DNA of 52,917 nt from Deltaproteobacteria bacterium (GCA_019311105.1 JAFDDA010000004.1:1-52917); one strand, 5' to 3'; positions 1-8,504 are shown, counted from the first letter of the stretch. The notes: generated from the letters alone by a model not told the origin. Made by a program: numbers and translations.

Positions 1-482
1 GGGTCCCGCTCGGCCTCCTCGTACGCGGCCAGCAGCGCCTCGAGGTCCCGGCCCCGGATCACCCGCTCGGCCATCCCGTAGACGCAGTGCTCCTCCTTGT
101 CCGCGTGCTTGCGAAGGAACTCCAGATAGCGCCGGCCGTGGGCCAGGAACGCCGCCGCCCCTTCGGGGTCGTCCCCGCCCCGCTCCAACGCCTCCGCCAT
201 CGCGGGTGTGAGCGCCCGGCCGAGCTCGTGCTCCTCGAGCACCAGGGCGATGGGCGTCCCCGGGACGATGACCTGCTTGCTTCGCAGGAGCGCGAAGAGC
301 TGCTCCTCCTCCCTGCGGTAGTGATAGACCTCGGCGAAGTCGCGGAAGAAGTCGAGGAACGGCTGGTACTCCTCGCGAGAGATCTTCCGCGCCCGGTCGG
401 AATCCCCGAGCGCCCGCTCGAACCCATCCAGCACGGACCGGATGACTCGGTGATCGTCGCGAAGGCAGCGCGTCGCTTCCAT
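1..482 (-). CDS. Hemerythrin-like (HHE domain) protein, 3' end cut by window edge
   Basis: The frame is open from an ATG at 482 to the window edge, so about 160 residues are visible and the C-terminus is missing. A good ribosome binding site (GAGGAG) lies about 7 bases upstream of the ATG. The protein is all-helical with histidines spaced as in HHE cation-binding proteins: an early DDHRVIRSVL, then VYHYRREEEQLF, LEEHELGR and KHADKEEHCVYGM. These are the usual His/Glu ligands for a diiron site in a four-helix bundle. Members bind oxygen or iron, or sense redox state; the exact role here cannot be told. It is on the same strand as the following genes but about 280 bases from the next one, so it is probably a separate unit. 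Confidence 0.8.
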   Translation of the reverse strand, partial: MEATRCLRDDHRVIRSVLDGFERALGDSDRARKISREEYQPFLDFFRDFAEVYHYRREEEQLFALLRSKQVIVPGTPIALVLEEHELGRALTPAMAEALERGGDDPEGAAAFLAHGRRYLEFLRKHADKEEHCVYGMAERVIRGRDLEALLAAYEEAERD

Positions 483-576
483 CAGATGCTCCTCTCCTCG
501 AAGCCGCGGAAGCTATCGCCGCACGGGCCCGTGTCCAGCATGCCCGTTCATGTTCTCGTAACCCGGCCTGGGCGGC

Positions 577-759
577 TCACGAATCGACGATCGCGTTCAC
601 GACGCCCCGGCTCGTGTCGGCCGCCACTTGGAAGTCTCCGTCGATCTCGGCTAGGGGCACGGGTGGCCTTCAGCCCAGGCGGATCCAATCGAAAAGGCCT
701 GACGAACCGTGCTCGGCCCACGACCGATCGGATGACACTTCGCCGTGGATCACGAGCAC
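577..759 (-). pseudogene. Possible 3' gene remnant with an in-frame TGA
   Basis: This fills most of the gap 483-760, where I see no intact gene. One minus-strand frame reads like a natural protein end (VLVIHGEVSSDRSW..., then AEIDGDFQVAADTSRGVVNA) and ends in TGA at 577-579. It is interrupted by an in-frame TGA about 30 codons earlier. It has no clear start, and its 5' part would lie inside the neighbouring dioxygenase gene. I read it as a decayed tail of a lost gene. Family unknown; chance open frame in G+C-rich DNA is the alternative. Confidence 0.25.
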
Positions 760-760
760 G

Positions 761-1654
761 TCACGCGGTCGGGCGGGTCTTGCCCAGGACCGACACGCGT
801 CCGCCGACCCTCGAGTGTGGATAGTAATCCCAGATGGCATGGTGCTGTGTGGCGAGATTGTCCCAGAAGGTCAGCGTCTTGGGTCCCCAGTGCACGCGGC
901 AGTGGAGCTTGGGAGTGGAATCGATATGGCGGAAGAGCAGGTCGAGAATCCCCCGACTCTCGGCCGCGCTGAGGCCCACGATCCGGGTCGTGAAGCCGCT
1001 ATTCACATAGAGCAGCTTCCTGCCCGTGTCCGGGTGACGCACGACGACGGGGTGCTCGGAGCACGGAAACCCTTCGCCCGGTGCCGATCGCCCCAGGCCC
1101 ATGCCTTGTTGTTCGGAGTAGGGGCCGGCGCCGTCGTGAATCGCCGTCAATCCTTCGAGAAAGCGCTTCATGGGTTCCGAAAGCAGTTCGTAGGCCGTGT
1201 ACATATCGGCGTAGAGCGTGTCGCCCCCGCCGCACTCCGGTGTCTCCCGGATGTAGAGCATGGAGCCCCAGAGCGGGAGCTCTTCGCAGGTCACGTCGGC
1301 ATGCCAGCCATCGCCGGGAGTAAAGGGAGAGTCCGCATTCGTGTGGACGGGCAAGATCTCAGGATGGGACATCTTGGCACCGCGCAGCTGGGGATGGATG
1401 TGGAGATCTCCGAAGTGACTTCCGAACGCCTTGTGCTGATCGGCCGTCAGCTCCTGCTCGGGAAAGACCAACACCATCCAGTCCTGGAGGGCGCGGCGAA
1501 GCTCCTTGTCCTGTTCGCTCGAGAGGGGGGAGGAAAGATCCAGGCCGCGAATCTCCGCCCCAATGTGCGGCGTCAGGGTCGTGATCTCGAAACAATCATA
1601 TTCGAGCGACCGCTCTGAAACCGCAACGTGATCCGGGAAGTGTTCAAGAGCCAT
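761..1654 (-). CDS. TauD/TfdA-family 2-oxoglutarate-dependent dioxygenase
   Basis: A 297-residue protein of usual length for Fe(II)/2-oxoglutarate-dependent taurine-dioxygenase relatives, which hydroxylate sulfonates, phenoxyacids or other small carboxylates while decarboxylating 2-oxoglutarate. The opening segment (TLTPHIGAEIRGLDLS) is typical of the family. The HxD iron motif is His118 and Asp120 in DGWHADV. The distal His lies in NLATQHHAIWDYY, and the 2-oxoglutarate-binding Arg in PHSRVGGRVSV just before the C-terminus. The ATG at 1654 follows GAGGAGAG at good spacing. It stands alone, with about 160 bases of leader to the next gene. Substrate cannot be assigned. Confidence 0.9.
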   Translation of the reverse strand: MALEHFPDHVAVSERSLEYDCFEITTLTPHIGAEIRGLDLSSPLSSEQDKELRRALQDWMVLVFPEQELTADQHKAFGSHFGDLHIHPQLRGAKMSHPEILPVHTNADSPFTPGDGWHADVTCEELPLWGSMLYIRETPECGGGDTLYADMYTAYELLSEPMKRFLEGLTAIHDGAGPYSEQQGMGLGRSAPGEGFPCSEHPVVVRHPDTGRKLLYVNSGFTTRIVGLSAAESRGILDLLFRHIDSTPKLHCRVHWGPKTLTFWDNLATQHHAIWDYYPHSRVGGRVSVLGKTRPTA

Positions 1655-1816
1655 GTGCTTCTCTCCTCTTCAGACTTCTCATGCTTCTTCTCGTTCTCGG
1701 CGGTGTGCGGAGACGTCCGCCGCAGTGAACCCCAGGATAACCCCGTGGCGACCGAGCCGGGCAAGAGATGACGCGGCCTCGAGTCTCGACTCCTGGCAAG
1801 CGAAGAGTGCCGAAGG

Positions 1817-2674
1817 CTACCCGAAGCGAAGACCGAGCAGGACAGCGAAGCCCGCGGCCAGGAGCCCGACACCTGCAGCACGCCCTCCGGCCAACCCGAT
1901 GGGCAGCAGCTTCTCCGCCAGCACGAAGACCGTGATCGCCGCGATCCAGAGCAGGCTCATCACGCCGCCGAAGAAGAGCAGACCCATCAAGGCCCAGCAG
2001 CAGCCGAGGCAGAAGCCGCCGTGCAGAAGTCCCAGGCGAAATGCACCGCCGTGGCCCAGGCGGAAGTGTTCGGAGATGAAGTAGGCAGGCGAACGGCAAT
2101 GCTCCAGGCAGGCATCCTTGTATGGCGTGAGCTGGTAGACGCCCGCCGAGATGAGCAGTGCTGCCCCGACGACGGGACTGGTCGTGACCATCATCGGCGA
2201 GAGCAGTGCTGCCTGATCGAGCGCCCACTGCACGGCGGTGGCGCCAACACTGAACAGGGTCCAAATGGCGACGTAGCCGGCCACGAAGGCGCTCGTCGAT
2301 GCGATCGGTGTGCCCTGCCCCGCCGCCTTCCGCGCGACCGCGGCGTAGACCAGCGTCATCGGCATGGCGGTCGGGACCATCATGCCGATCATCATCACGG
2401 CCCACATGAGGAACGTGAGCGCGAAGTCGACACCCGCCCAGGGACGAACTTCGAGCATGGCAGCCAAGGCCATGCCCCCCGAATCCATGGTCTCCATGCG
2501 AGCGGCCATGACCACGAGGTAGACCCAGGCGAGAGCAGAGACCCCGCCCAGGGCCGTGAGGATGGCGATGCGATCCCGGCGCGGGAGAGCCGGCAGCGGC
2601 AGAGTCGTCCGATCGGTCACGTACCAGCCCGCTAGCGGATCACGCCGTCCTGATTCATGTGGAGTTCGTTCCAC
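1817..2674 (-). CDS. DUF2182 membrane protein (predicted metal-binding)
   Basis: Integral membrane protein with about six hydrophobic segments and the DUF2182 signatures MWAVMMIGMMVPTAMPM, YQLTPYKDACLEHCRSP and GLLHGGFCLGCCWALM. The Met-, Cys- and His-rich motifs in or near the membrane have led to the label 'predicted metal-binding integral membrane protein'; the biochemical function is not established. The longest frame starts at a GTG at 2674 and overlaps the stop of the upstream DUF1326 gene by 43 bases. Another GTG at 2620, just after that stop, is a possible start and keeps all membrane segments. The overlap and the repeated pairing of these two families in other genomes indicate one operon and a joint function. 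Confidence 0.85.
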   Translation of the reverse strand: MERTPHESGRRDPLAGWYVTDRTTLPLPALPRRDRIAILTALGGVSALAWVYLVVMAARMETMDSGGMALAAMLEVRPWAGVDFALTFLMWAVMMIGMMVPTAMPMTLVYAAVARKAAGQGTPIASTSAFVAGYVAIWTLFSVGATAVQWALDQAALLSPMMVTTSPVVGAALLISAGVYQLTPYKDACLEHCRSPAYFISEHFRLGHGGAFRLGLLHGGFCLGCCWALMGLLFFGGVMSLLWIAAITVFVLAEKLLPIGLAGGRAAGVGLLAAGFAVLLGLRFG

Positions 2675-3264
2675 TGGCCATAGCTGTCTTGGAGTTCGAT
2701 CTGGAGACCTGCCGTGACTTTGGACGAGGCATTCCCCATCTCCGCCAGGCGGTACTCGAAGCCGTTCGGCAGGTCGATCCGCGCGTGGAACTCCTGGCCG
2801 CTATTGGGGTCGACGATCGGGCTACCGGTCGACTCGATCAGACCCGGGACGTCGAGACTCGCCTTGCGCGCCTCGACGTCTATCTCGAGATGGATCGGCG
2901 CGTAGAGTGTTTCGAGCACCTCGGACATGGTGCTGTTGTAGACGAAGAAGTGCGTGGCCCCGGGTGCGGTGGATTCGCCGTGGACGATCTTGCGGATCGC
3001 CTCGCGTTGCTCCGCATCCGCCCGCTCGTCGACGATCACCTGCTGTCGGCCGTTTCCCTCGGCGATCTCGCCGGGCCACCAGAGCAGCAGCACGAAGTTC
3101 AGACCGTCGAGGCGGGTCTCGTTGAAGTGCCCCTCCTCGATGTGGCCAGCAGCCACCGCCTCGCAATTTCCGTGGGTGGTCGGCGCGTTGAACTGGCAGG
3201 GGCAGCCCCAGTCGCAGTTGCAGTTGCCGTACTCCTGGCCACGAATCGTCCACTGGTCGGGCAT
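2632..3264 (-). CDS. DUF1326 domain-containing protein
   Basis: A soluble protein of 210 residues. The N-terminal motif EYGNCNCDWGCPCQFN has closely spaced cysteines and is characteristic of DUF1326, followed by a beta-rich body ending in the ELHMNQDG region. The family has no proven activity; the Cys cluster suggests metal binding. I start it at the ATG at 3264, 8-10 bases after a GAGGGGG ribosome binding site. The open frame runs upstream to 3444, but that part is Arg/Ser-rich and overlaps the nitroreductase gene, so it is not credible. It overlaps the DUF2182 gene downstream, pointing to a coupled two-gene metal-related unit. Confidence 0.85.
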   Translation of the reverse strand: MPDQWTIRGQEYGNCNCDWGCPCQFNAPTTHGNCEAVAAGHIEEGHFNETRLDGLNFVLLLWWPGEIAEGNGRQQVIVDERADAEQREAIRKIVHGESTAPGATHFFVYNSTMSEVLETLYAPIHLEIDVEARKASLDVPGLIESTGSPIVDPNSGQEFHARIDLPNGFEYRLAEMGNASSKVTAGLQIELQDSYGQWNELHMNQDGVIR

Positions 3265-3415
3265 CGGTCCCCCTCGTTGGTCTCGCATCATACCGCCCGA
3301 GAGGCCTCCGGGCCGCGGTCGCGACTTCGCCAACCGGCGCGAGGCCACGCTGCTCTGATGAGAGTGGGCAGCCCGCGAGCACCCGGGCAGCCGGGATCGG
3401 ACGCGTGACGTCGGG

Positions 3416-4063
3416 TTAGAGCGCTGCGCCCCAGGTGTCGGCAAAGACCATCTTCTCGATCGGGCGTCTCGAGATCGGTCCGTGCCCGCCGAGCACCGGG
3501 TAGCCGATGGGGATCGCGGCGGCGGTGCACCACGGCTCGGGGATGCCGAGCAGCTCGCGCACCTCGGGCTCGGCCGTACATAGCAGCGTGGTCAGCACGC
3601 AGCCGAGTCCCTCGTTGCGGCAGGCCAGCAGCAGGTTCTGCACGGCCGGATAGATCGATGCACCGCCAACCACCGAGATGCGATCGAGGTTCGCATCGGT
3701 GATGGCCATGATCTTGGGGTTGAAGCACTGGATCAGCACGGCCGGCGTGTCGGTGAAGTGCTCCGCCAGGTAGTCGCCGGCCCGGATCATGCGCTCGTTG
3801 CTTTCGCGCACTTCTTCCGGGGCTCCCTCCAGCATCTTGCGATGGATCTTGGTGTAGGCGGCCCAGTGCTCGGCGTAGATCGAGCCGAGCCGTGCCTTCT
3901 TCTCCCCATCCCGCACGACGACGATCCGCCAGGGCTGGACGTTGCCGCCGGTCGGGGCCCAGGTGGCGGCCTCGAGGACGCGCCGCAGCACGTCGTCGGG
4001 GATGGGATCGGGGCGTAGCCGTCGTACCGCCCGGAGCGTCTTCATGGCGTCGTAGATTTCCAT
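3416..4063 (-). CDS. Nitroreductase-family FMN oxidoreductase
   Basis: A 215-residue protein of the normal single-domain nitroreductase length. The family opening (YDAMKTLRAVRRLRPDPI) carries the Arg residues that bind FMN phosphate; APTGGNVQPWRIVVV is the FMN contact motif, and GLGCVLTT plus IGYPV follow near the C-terminus. Such enzymes reduce nitro groups, quinones or enones with NAD(P)H, and some dehalogenate or desaturate. The ATG at 4063 has a strong AAAGGAGC site. It lies 44 bases after an enoyl-CoA hydratase-like gene on the same strand, so the two are probably co-transcribed and it may act on a CoA-pathway intermediate. The exact substrate is not visible. Confidence 0.88.
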   Translation of the reverse strand: MEIYDAMKTLRAVRRLRPDPIPDDVLRRVLEAATWAPTGGNVQPWRIVVVRDGEKKARLGSIYAEHWAAYTKIHRKMLEGAPEEVRESNERMIRAGDYLAEHFTDTPAVLIQCFNPKIMAITDANLDRISVVGGASIYPAVQNLLLACRNEGLGCVLTTLLCTAEPEVRELLGIPEPWCTAAAIPIGYPVLGGHGPISRRPIEKMVFADTWGAAL

Positions 4064-4107
4064 CGCTGCTCCTTTGGTTCGTTTCGTGTGCGTCCGAGTG
4101 CTTCGAT

Positions 4108-4917
4108 CTAGCGGCCGCGGAAGCGGGGTGTACGCTTCTCGCGGATCGCCGCCAGCGCCTCGTCGTGATCCTCGCTCTGAAGCGTGACGAGCTCGAGCGC
4201 GGTCGAGGTGTCGAAGGACACGTTCAGGGCATCCTTGACGAGCTTGTTGACCGAGAGCTTGGTGTAGCGGACCGCCAAGGGCGCAGCGGCCGCGAGCTTC
4301 TGGGCGAAAGCCAGCGCTTCCTCCCCGAGACGCTCCGGCGGCAGCACGCCATTCACCAGGCCCATGCGCTCGGCCTCGACGGCGGTGACCGGGTCCCCCG
4401 TCAGCAGGTAACGCTTGGCGCGCGCTGGGCCGAGCACCAGGGGCCAGATCGCCGTACCGCCATCGCCCGCGACGATGCCGACGCGCACGTGCGGGTCGGC
4501 GAGGGTCGCGCCCTCGGCCATGAAGATCGTGTCGCAGAGCAAGGCCAGCGACGCTCCCAGCCCGATCGCGGGGCCGTTCAGCGCGGCGACGATCGGAAGC
4601 TCGACGTCGAGCAGGTCCCAGATCAGCTGCTTTGCGTCGCGGCGCAGGTGGTCGAGCTTGGCCACGTCGTCGAGGGAAGGAAACCAGTCGAAGTCGCCAC
4701 CCGCACTGAACGCGGGCCCCCGGCCGGTGAGCAGCACGGCCCGGGCCTCATCCTCGCGCTTGAGCTCGCGAAACAAACGCGCCAGCTCGCCGTGGAGGAG
4801 GCCATCCACCGCATTCAGCCGGCTCGTGGGGTGGTCCACGGTCACCCGCAAGACGTCGCCGAGCCGATCGATGTGCAGCGCCTGAAAGCCGGATGCGTCG
4901 AGGGTCGACGAAGACAT
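4108..4917 (-). CDS. Enoyl-CoA hydratase/isomerase-family (crotonase) protein
   Basis: A 269-residue crotonase-fold protein. The oxyanion-hole segments are GRGPAFSAGGDFDW and NGPAIGLGASLALLCD; the hexamer-type C-terminus ends EKRTPRFRGR. Family members hydrate, isomerise or hydrolyse acyl-CoA thioesters. The ATG at 4917 is preferred; an in-frame GTG at 4929 would add four residues. It is followed after 190 bases of coding-free spacing on the other side by a divergent dehydrogenase gene, and downstream by a nitroreductase. The arrangement suggests a degradative acyl-CoA pathway. Paralogue of the crotonases at 6304 and 20192, but not closely similar to either. Confidence 0.88.
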   Translation of the reverse strand: MSSSTLDASGFQALHIDRLGDVLRVTVDHPTSRLNAVDGLLHGELARLFRELKREDEARAVLLTGRGPAFSAGGDFDWFPSLDDVAKLDHLRRDAKQLIWDLLDVELPIVAALNGPAIGLGASLALLCDTIFMAEGATLADPHVRVGIVAGDGGTAIWPLVLGPARAKRYLLTGDPVTAVEAERMGLVNGVLPPERLGEEALAFAQKLAAAAPLAVRYTKLSVNKLVKDALNVSFDTSTALELVTLQSEDHDEALAAIREKRTPRFRGR

Positions 4918-4945
4918 AGGTGCGCCCACTCTGGGTTGGGGTTTC

Positions 4946-4970
4946 GAGAAGCGTTCTCTCTAGAGTACTC
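4946..4970. promoter_or_regulatory. Overlapping palindromes in a divergent promoter region
   Basis: Three short palindromes overlap here: GAGAA-GCG-TTCTC (4946-4958), CTCTAGAG (4958-4965) and GAGTACTC (4963-4970). They lie between the divergent crotonase (start 4917) and dehydrogenase (start 5099) genes. This is where a repressor or activator of both would bind. No regulator gene is adjacent, so the binding protein is unknown. Confidence 0.35.
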
Positions 4971-5098
4971 CTCAAACTCCGAAAATCATTCTCCGATCTC
5001 GAGCTGCCAACATCCCATCCTTCGAATCGCATGGACATTGGAGTTAGACTACAGCCTTCTCGAACTCGCTCGACGTTCCGATTCCGAGGAGAAACCCG

Positions 5099-6256
5099 AT
5101 GCCGACAGAATCGCTTCAGTTCGCGCGCGAGTTCGCCACCCGGCTCGAGCCCCGCGGCGCAGAGATCGAAGCGGCCCGGCGCGTGCCGGACGACATCATC
5201 CGCGAGCTACGGGAGCACGGCATCTTCCGGCTTTGCATTCCCGGATCGCTCGGCGGCCGGGAGGCACCCGCCCTCGAGACGCTGCGGGTGATCGAGGAGA
5301 TCGCACGCGCCGACGGATCGACCGCGTGGGTGGTGATGGTGGGCTGCACGACTGCAATCCTCTCGGGGTATCTCGAGGATCACTGGGCGAAGGAGATCTA
5401 CGGGAGCAACCCGGGCGTCATCACTGCGGGTGCCACCGCACCCACGGGCCAGGCCCGACAGGTCGAGGGGGGCATCGAAGTGACGGGGCGCTGGCAATGG
5501 GGCAGCGGCTGCCACCACGCCGACTGGTTGCTCGGCGGTTCGCTGCTGGTCGGCGAAGACGGCGAGCTCGTTCGCGACCCGGACGGGGCGCCCCACCACC
5601 TGCTGCCCATCTTCGCGGCCGAGCAGGTCGACATCCTCGATACCTGGTATGTGCACGGCATGGCCGGCTCGGGCAGCACGGATTTCCAGGTCGAGAAGGT
5701 CTTCGTGCCCGACGGGCGCTGGATCCGTTTCGGCGTCAGCCAGCCCAGGCTGAGCGGCCTCTACCAGTTCCCGCTGCTCGGCTTCCTCGGGCTCGGCGTG
5801 TGTTCGATCTCGCTCGGTCTCGCGCGCCGCGCCATCGACGAACTCGTCGAGCTGGCGGGCGCCAAGGTCCCGACGGCGAGTACGCGAACCCTGGCAAGCC
5901 GATCCTACGTCCAGTCGGCGGTCGCCGAAGCCGAGGCGGCGGTGCGCTCGGCGCGCGCTCTGCTCGGCGAGGCTGTCGAGTCGGCCTGGCAGGCCGCCAC
6001 CGCCGGCGACCCACTTTCCGTAGATCATCGCCTCCAGCTGCGGCTCGCCACCACCAATGCATCGAGACAGTCCGCCAAGGCGGTGGATCTCATGTACGAC
6101 GCCGCGGGCGGCACCTCGGTATACGATCGCAGCCCGCTCTCACGGATCTTCCGCGACATGCACGTCGCCACCCAGCACATCATGGTCGCTCCCAGCACCT
6201 ACGAGCTCGTGGGTCGGGTCTTCCTAGGGCTCGAGACGGATACGACCCTGCTCTAG
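5099..6256 (+). CDS. Acyl-CoA dehydrogenase-fold flavoprotein (HsaA/DszC-like group)
   Basis: A 385-residue protein with the acyl-CoA dehydrogenase fold. Helical N-terminus with VPDDIIRELREHGIFRL, then RADGSTAWVV, the beta-domain motif VTGRWQWGSGCHHADW, and a C-terminal segment SPLSRIFRDMHVATQHIM. The last motif marks the subgroup that includes reduced-flavin-dependent monooxygenases such as HsaA and DszC, so it may be a hydroxylase that takes FMNH2 from a partner reductase rather than a true dehydrogenase. GAGGAGA precedes the ATG at 5099. A crotonase follows after 47 bases on the same strand, forming a likely operon. The product is a close family relative of the protein at 7260. Confidence 0.85.
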   Translation: MPTESLQFAREFATRLEPRGAEIEAARRVPDDIIRELREHGIFRLCIPGSLGGREAPALETLRVIEEIARADGSTAWVVMVGCTTAILSGYLEDHWAKEIYGSNPGVITAGATAPTGQARQVEGGIEVTGRWQWGSGCHHADWLLGGSLLVGEDGELVRDPDGAPHHLLPIFAAEQVDILDTWYVHGMAGSGSTDFQVEKVFVPDGRWIRFGVSQPRLSGLYQFPLLGFLGLGVCSISLGLARRAIDELVELAGAKVPTASTRTLASRSYVQSAVAEAEAAVRSARALLGEAVESAWQAATAGDPLSVDHRLQLRLATTNASRQSAKAVDLMYDAAGGTSVYDRSPLSRIFRDMHVATQHIMVAPSTYELVGRVFLGLETDTTLL

Positions 6257-6303
6257 GGCGCGGCTCCTGGCGTAGACTGGCCCGACCCGACTTGGAGTCG
6301 CCA

Positions 6304-7122
6304 ATGGCCACCGATGACGTCTTGATCGAGCTGGACGAGCGTGTCGCAATCCTCACCCTGAACCGGCCGCGCTACCGAAATGCGCAGAGCTGGGCGTTGC
6401 TCGATGCGCTCGATGCACGCCTCGACGAAGCCATGGCGAACCCCGACGTCCGCGTCGTGATCGTGCGCGGGGCCGGGGAGCACTTCAGCTCCGGCCACGA
6501 TCTGGGCACGCCCGAGCAGGCCGCAGACCAGGAGGCCCGCGGAATCCCCGACCGCGGGATCGAGTTCTACGAGAACTTCCGCAAGTACAACCTCGACTAC
6601 ACCCTCAAGTGGCGGAACCTTCCGAAACCGACGATCGCGATGGTGCAGGGCTACTGCATCTTCGGCGGCTGGATGATCGCGGCGGCCATGGATCTGGTCT
6701 TCGCCAGCTCCGACGCCCGCTTCCTCGGAGGGCTGGTCGAGTACTTCTCGATTCCCTGGGACATCCACCCACGCAAGGCCAAGGAGCTGATCTTCGAGAG
6801 TCGTTTCCTGGAAGCGGAAGAGGCCCAGACCCTGGGCTTCGTCAACCGGGTCTACCCGAGCGACGAGCTCGAGAGCGAGACGCGAGCCTACGCACAGCGG
6901 GTCGCCCGCAACGGACGCACTGTGCTCCGCATGTCGAAGCTGGCCGTCAACAAGGTCCAGGATCTACAAGGCTACAGCGCAGCGATGGAGGCAGCCTTCG
7001 CCGACTTCCTGGTGATGGTGGCCCATGGCGGGGGCCGCCGCGGCGATGAGCGCCGCCTCGGCGCGGTCGACCTCGCACTGCAAGGCCGCGAAGAAGACGA
7101 TACCCCGGGGAAGCGCCGCTAG
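6304..7122 (+). CDS. Enoyl-CoA hydratase/isomerase-family (crotonase) protein
   Basis: A 272-residue crotonase beginning at the ATG at 6304. LDERVAILTLNRPRYRNAQS is the family N-terminus; GAGEHFSSGHDLGTP and MVQGYCIFGGWMIAAAMD form the oxyanion hole. It carries a longer insert (FYENFRKYNLDYTLKWRNLP) and an unusual IPWDIHPRKAKE segment, as in some carnitinyl- or steroid-pathway hydratases. It is 47 bases downstream of the dehydrogenase-fold gene and likely co-expressed. The open frame extends far upstream (to 3892) only because the G+C-rich opposite strand lacks stops; that extension is not coding. The C-terminus is charged and ends DDTPGKRR. Confidence 0.88.
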   Translation: MATDDVLIELDERVAILTLNRPRYRNAQSWALLDALDARLDEAMANPDVRVVIVRGAGEHFSSGHDLGTPEQAADQEARGIPDRGIEFYENFRKYNLDYTLKWRNLPKPTIAMVQGYCIFGGWMIAAAMDLVFASSDARFLGGLVEYFSIPWDIHPRKAKELIFESRFLEAEEAQTLGFVNRVYPSDELESETRAYAQRVARNGRTVLRMSKLAVNKVQDLQGYSAAMEAAFADFLVMVAHGGGRRGDERRLGAVDLALQGREEDDTPGKRR

Positions 7123-7259
7123 AACTTGAAGAGGATCTCGCTGCGGGCGCCGCCGAATCCATCGGTCGCGCGCACGTGGCCGCCCCAGGCATCCACGCGC
7201 ACGACCGTCCGGCGCCCGATGGCCTGGAAGACACCGTCTCCCAGGAGCCAATTGGCAGC
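7123..7259 (-). pseudogene. Possible 3' remnant of a beta-barrel-like gene
   Basis: These 137 bases lie between two converging genes. Directly after the stop of the dehydrogenase at 7260, the same minus-strand frame reads a protein-like tail (LLGDGVFQAIGRRTVV, then GGARSEILFKF) ending in TAG. A final Phe after alternating hydrophobic residues resembles the C-terminus of an outer-membrane barrel. It has no start of its own. It may be the end of a gene whose body has been replaced, or chance open sequence. Confidence 0.25.
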
Positions 7260-8432
7260 CTAGAGCAGGACCGAATCCTCGCGCTGGCCGAGCAGCACCT
7301 CGGAGGATTGCAGGTACGTATCCTCGTTGATGAAGGCGTGCTGGGTCCCGGTATGCATGTCGCGGAAGCAGCGCTCGATGACGTTTCCGTTGCGAACGGC
7401 GGCCGTCCCCGCGCCGAGATGCGCGAAGTCGACGGCATCCTTGGCCGCCTCGGTGGCATAGGTGGCGGCGCTCCGCATGCGGGCGCGCTCCTCGAGGGTC
7501 AGGTCGCGGCCGGACTCGGCGACCTCGAGCACTTCGGCATAGATGTCGAGCACGAGCAGCCGTGCCGCGCGCAGCCGATTCTCCGCACGGATGTAATCCT
7601 TCTGGAAGGTCGGCCGGTTGGCGAGGGTCGCGTCCATCCCCATGCGGGTATGGCCGCGCGCCAGGGCGTTCACCTCGTCCAAGGCGCGGCGTCCCACGCC
7701 GAGCGCCCAGGCCGCGTGGCCGGCACAGACGGTGGGCATGATGCCCAGGCGATACATGGCGCCGCCGCGCTGCGCATCCTTGGTGAAGAGGGGGTAGGTG
7801 AAGGCCTCGCGGACGAAGACGTCCTGGCACTCGTAGTCGTAGCTGCCCGTGCCGCATAGGCCCATGACGTTCCAGCCGTCGGTGATGGTGATCTCCTCGC
7901 GCGGGATGCAGGCCACACGCATGTCGGGCAGGCCCGTCTCGAGGATCTTCGGCTGGCCGTCGAAGAGCGGCATGAAGCCCCCCATGACGAACTCCGAGTG
8001 GCCGATGCCGCTGCCGAAGTGCCAGTTGCCCGTGACGCGGAAGCCGCCATCGACGGCCTCGCCCTGCCCGTTGGGCGCGAACTGGCCTCCGAAGCAGCGC
8101 TCCTTCCCGTCGCCGAAGAGCTGCTCGATGGCCTCGTCGCCGAGATAGGCCGCGGCGAAACCACCCGAAGGGCCGTTCGCGATACTGTTCCAACCCGTCG
8201 AGCCGTCCGCGCGCGAGAGCTCTTCGGCCACGAGGATCTGGGTCGTGAAGTCGGCCTCCTCCCCGCCCACTTCGCGCGGCTGGAAGAGCCGGAAGACGCC
8301 CGCCTCCTTCATGGCGGCGACGGTCTTCTCCGGAAGTGTTCGCTCGGCCTCGGCCTGCTCCGCGCCGGCCTCCACGAGGCCCGCGATCGCCCGCACGCGC
8401 TCGAGGGCCGCCGGGTTGCGATCATTCGACAT
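7260..8432 (-). CDS. Acyl-CoA dehydrogenase-fold flavoprotein (HsaA/DszC-like group)
   Basis: A 390-residue relative of the protein at 5099. KTVAAMKEAGVFRLFQPREV and SRADGSTGWNS are the N-terminal helical motifs, VTGNWHFGSGIGHSEF the middle domain, and IERCFRDMHTGTQHAF the C-terminal signature of the flavin-dependent hydroxylase subgroup. I start at the ATG at 8432, which follows GGGGGAACC; the frame stays open to 8495, but that part crosses the promoter region shared with the TetR gene. It is transcribed away from that regulator, with about 125 bases between them, so it is the likely target. Whether it dehydrogenates an acyl-CoA or hydroxylates with reduced flavin cannot be settled here. Confidence 0.85.
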   Translation of the reverse strand: MSNDRNPAALERVRAIAGLVEAGAEQAEAERTLPEKTVAAMKEAGVFRLFQPREVGGEEADFTTQILVAEELSRADGSTGWNSIANGPSGGFAAAYLGDEAIEQLFGDGKERCFGGQFAPNGQGEAVDGGFRVTGNWHFGSGIGHSEFVMGGFMPLFDGQPKILETGLPDMRVACIPREEITITDGWNVMGLCGTGSYDYECQDVFVREAFTYPLFTKDAQRGGAMYRLGIMPTVCAGHAAWALGVGRRALDEVNALARGHTRMGMDATLANRPTFQKDYIRAENRLRAARLLVLDIYAEVLEVAESGRDLTLEERARMRSAATYATEAAKDAVDFAHLGAGTAAVRNGNVIERCFRDMHTGTQHAFINEDTYLQSSEVLLGQREDSVLL

Positions 8433-8504
8433 GGCTGGTTCCCCCAGACGGATGGTTCCCGGAAACGGGCCGCGCCCTGCAAGGGCGAGCTTCACGGTGA
8501 GGCG

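Noticed and set aside
3892..6303. Very long + strand open frame ahead of the crotonase at 6304
   Set aside because: It crosses the antisense of one gene and another frame of the next, and is rich in Arg, Gly and Pro; only the part from 6304 has family motifs.
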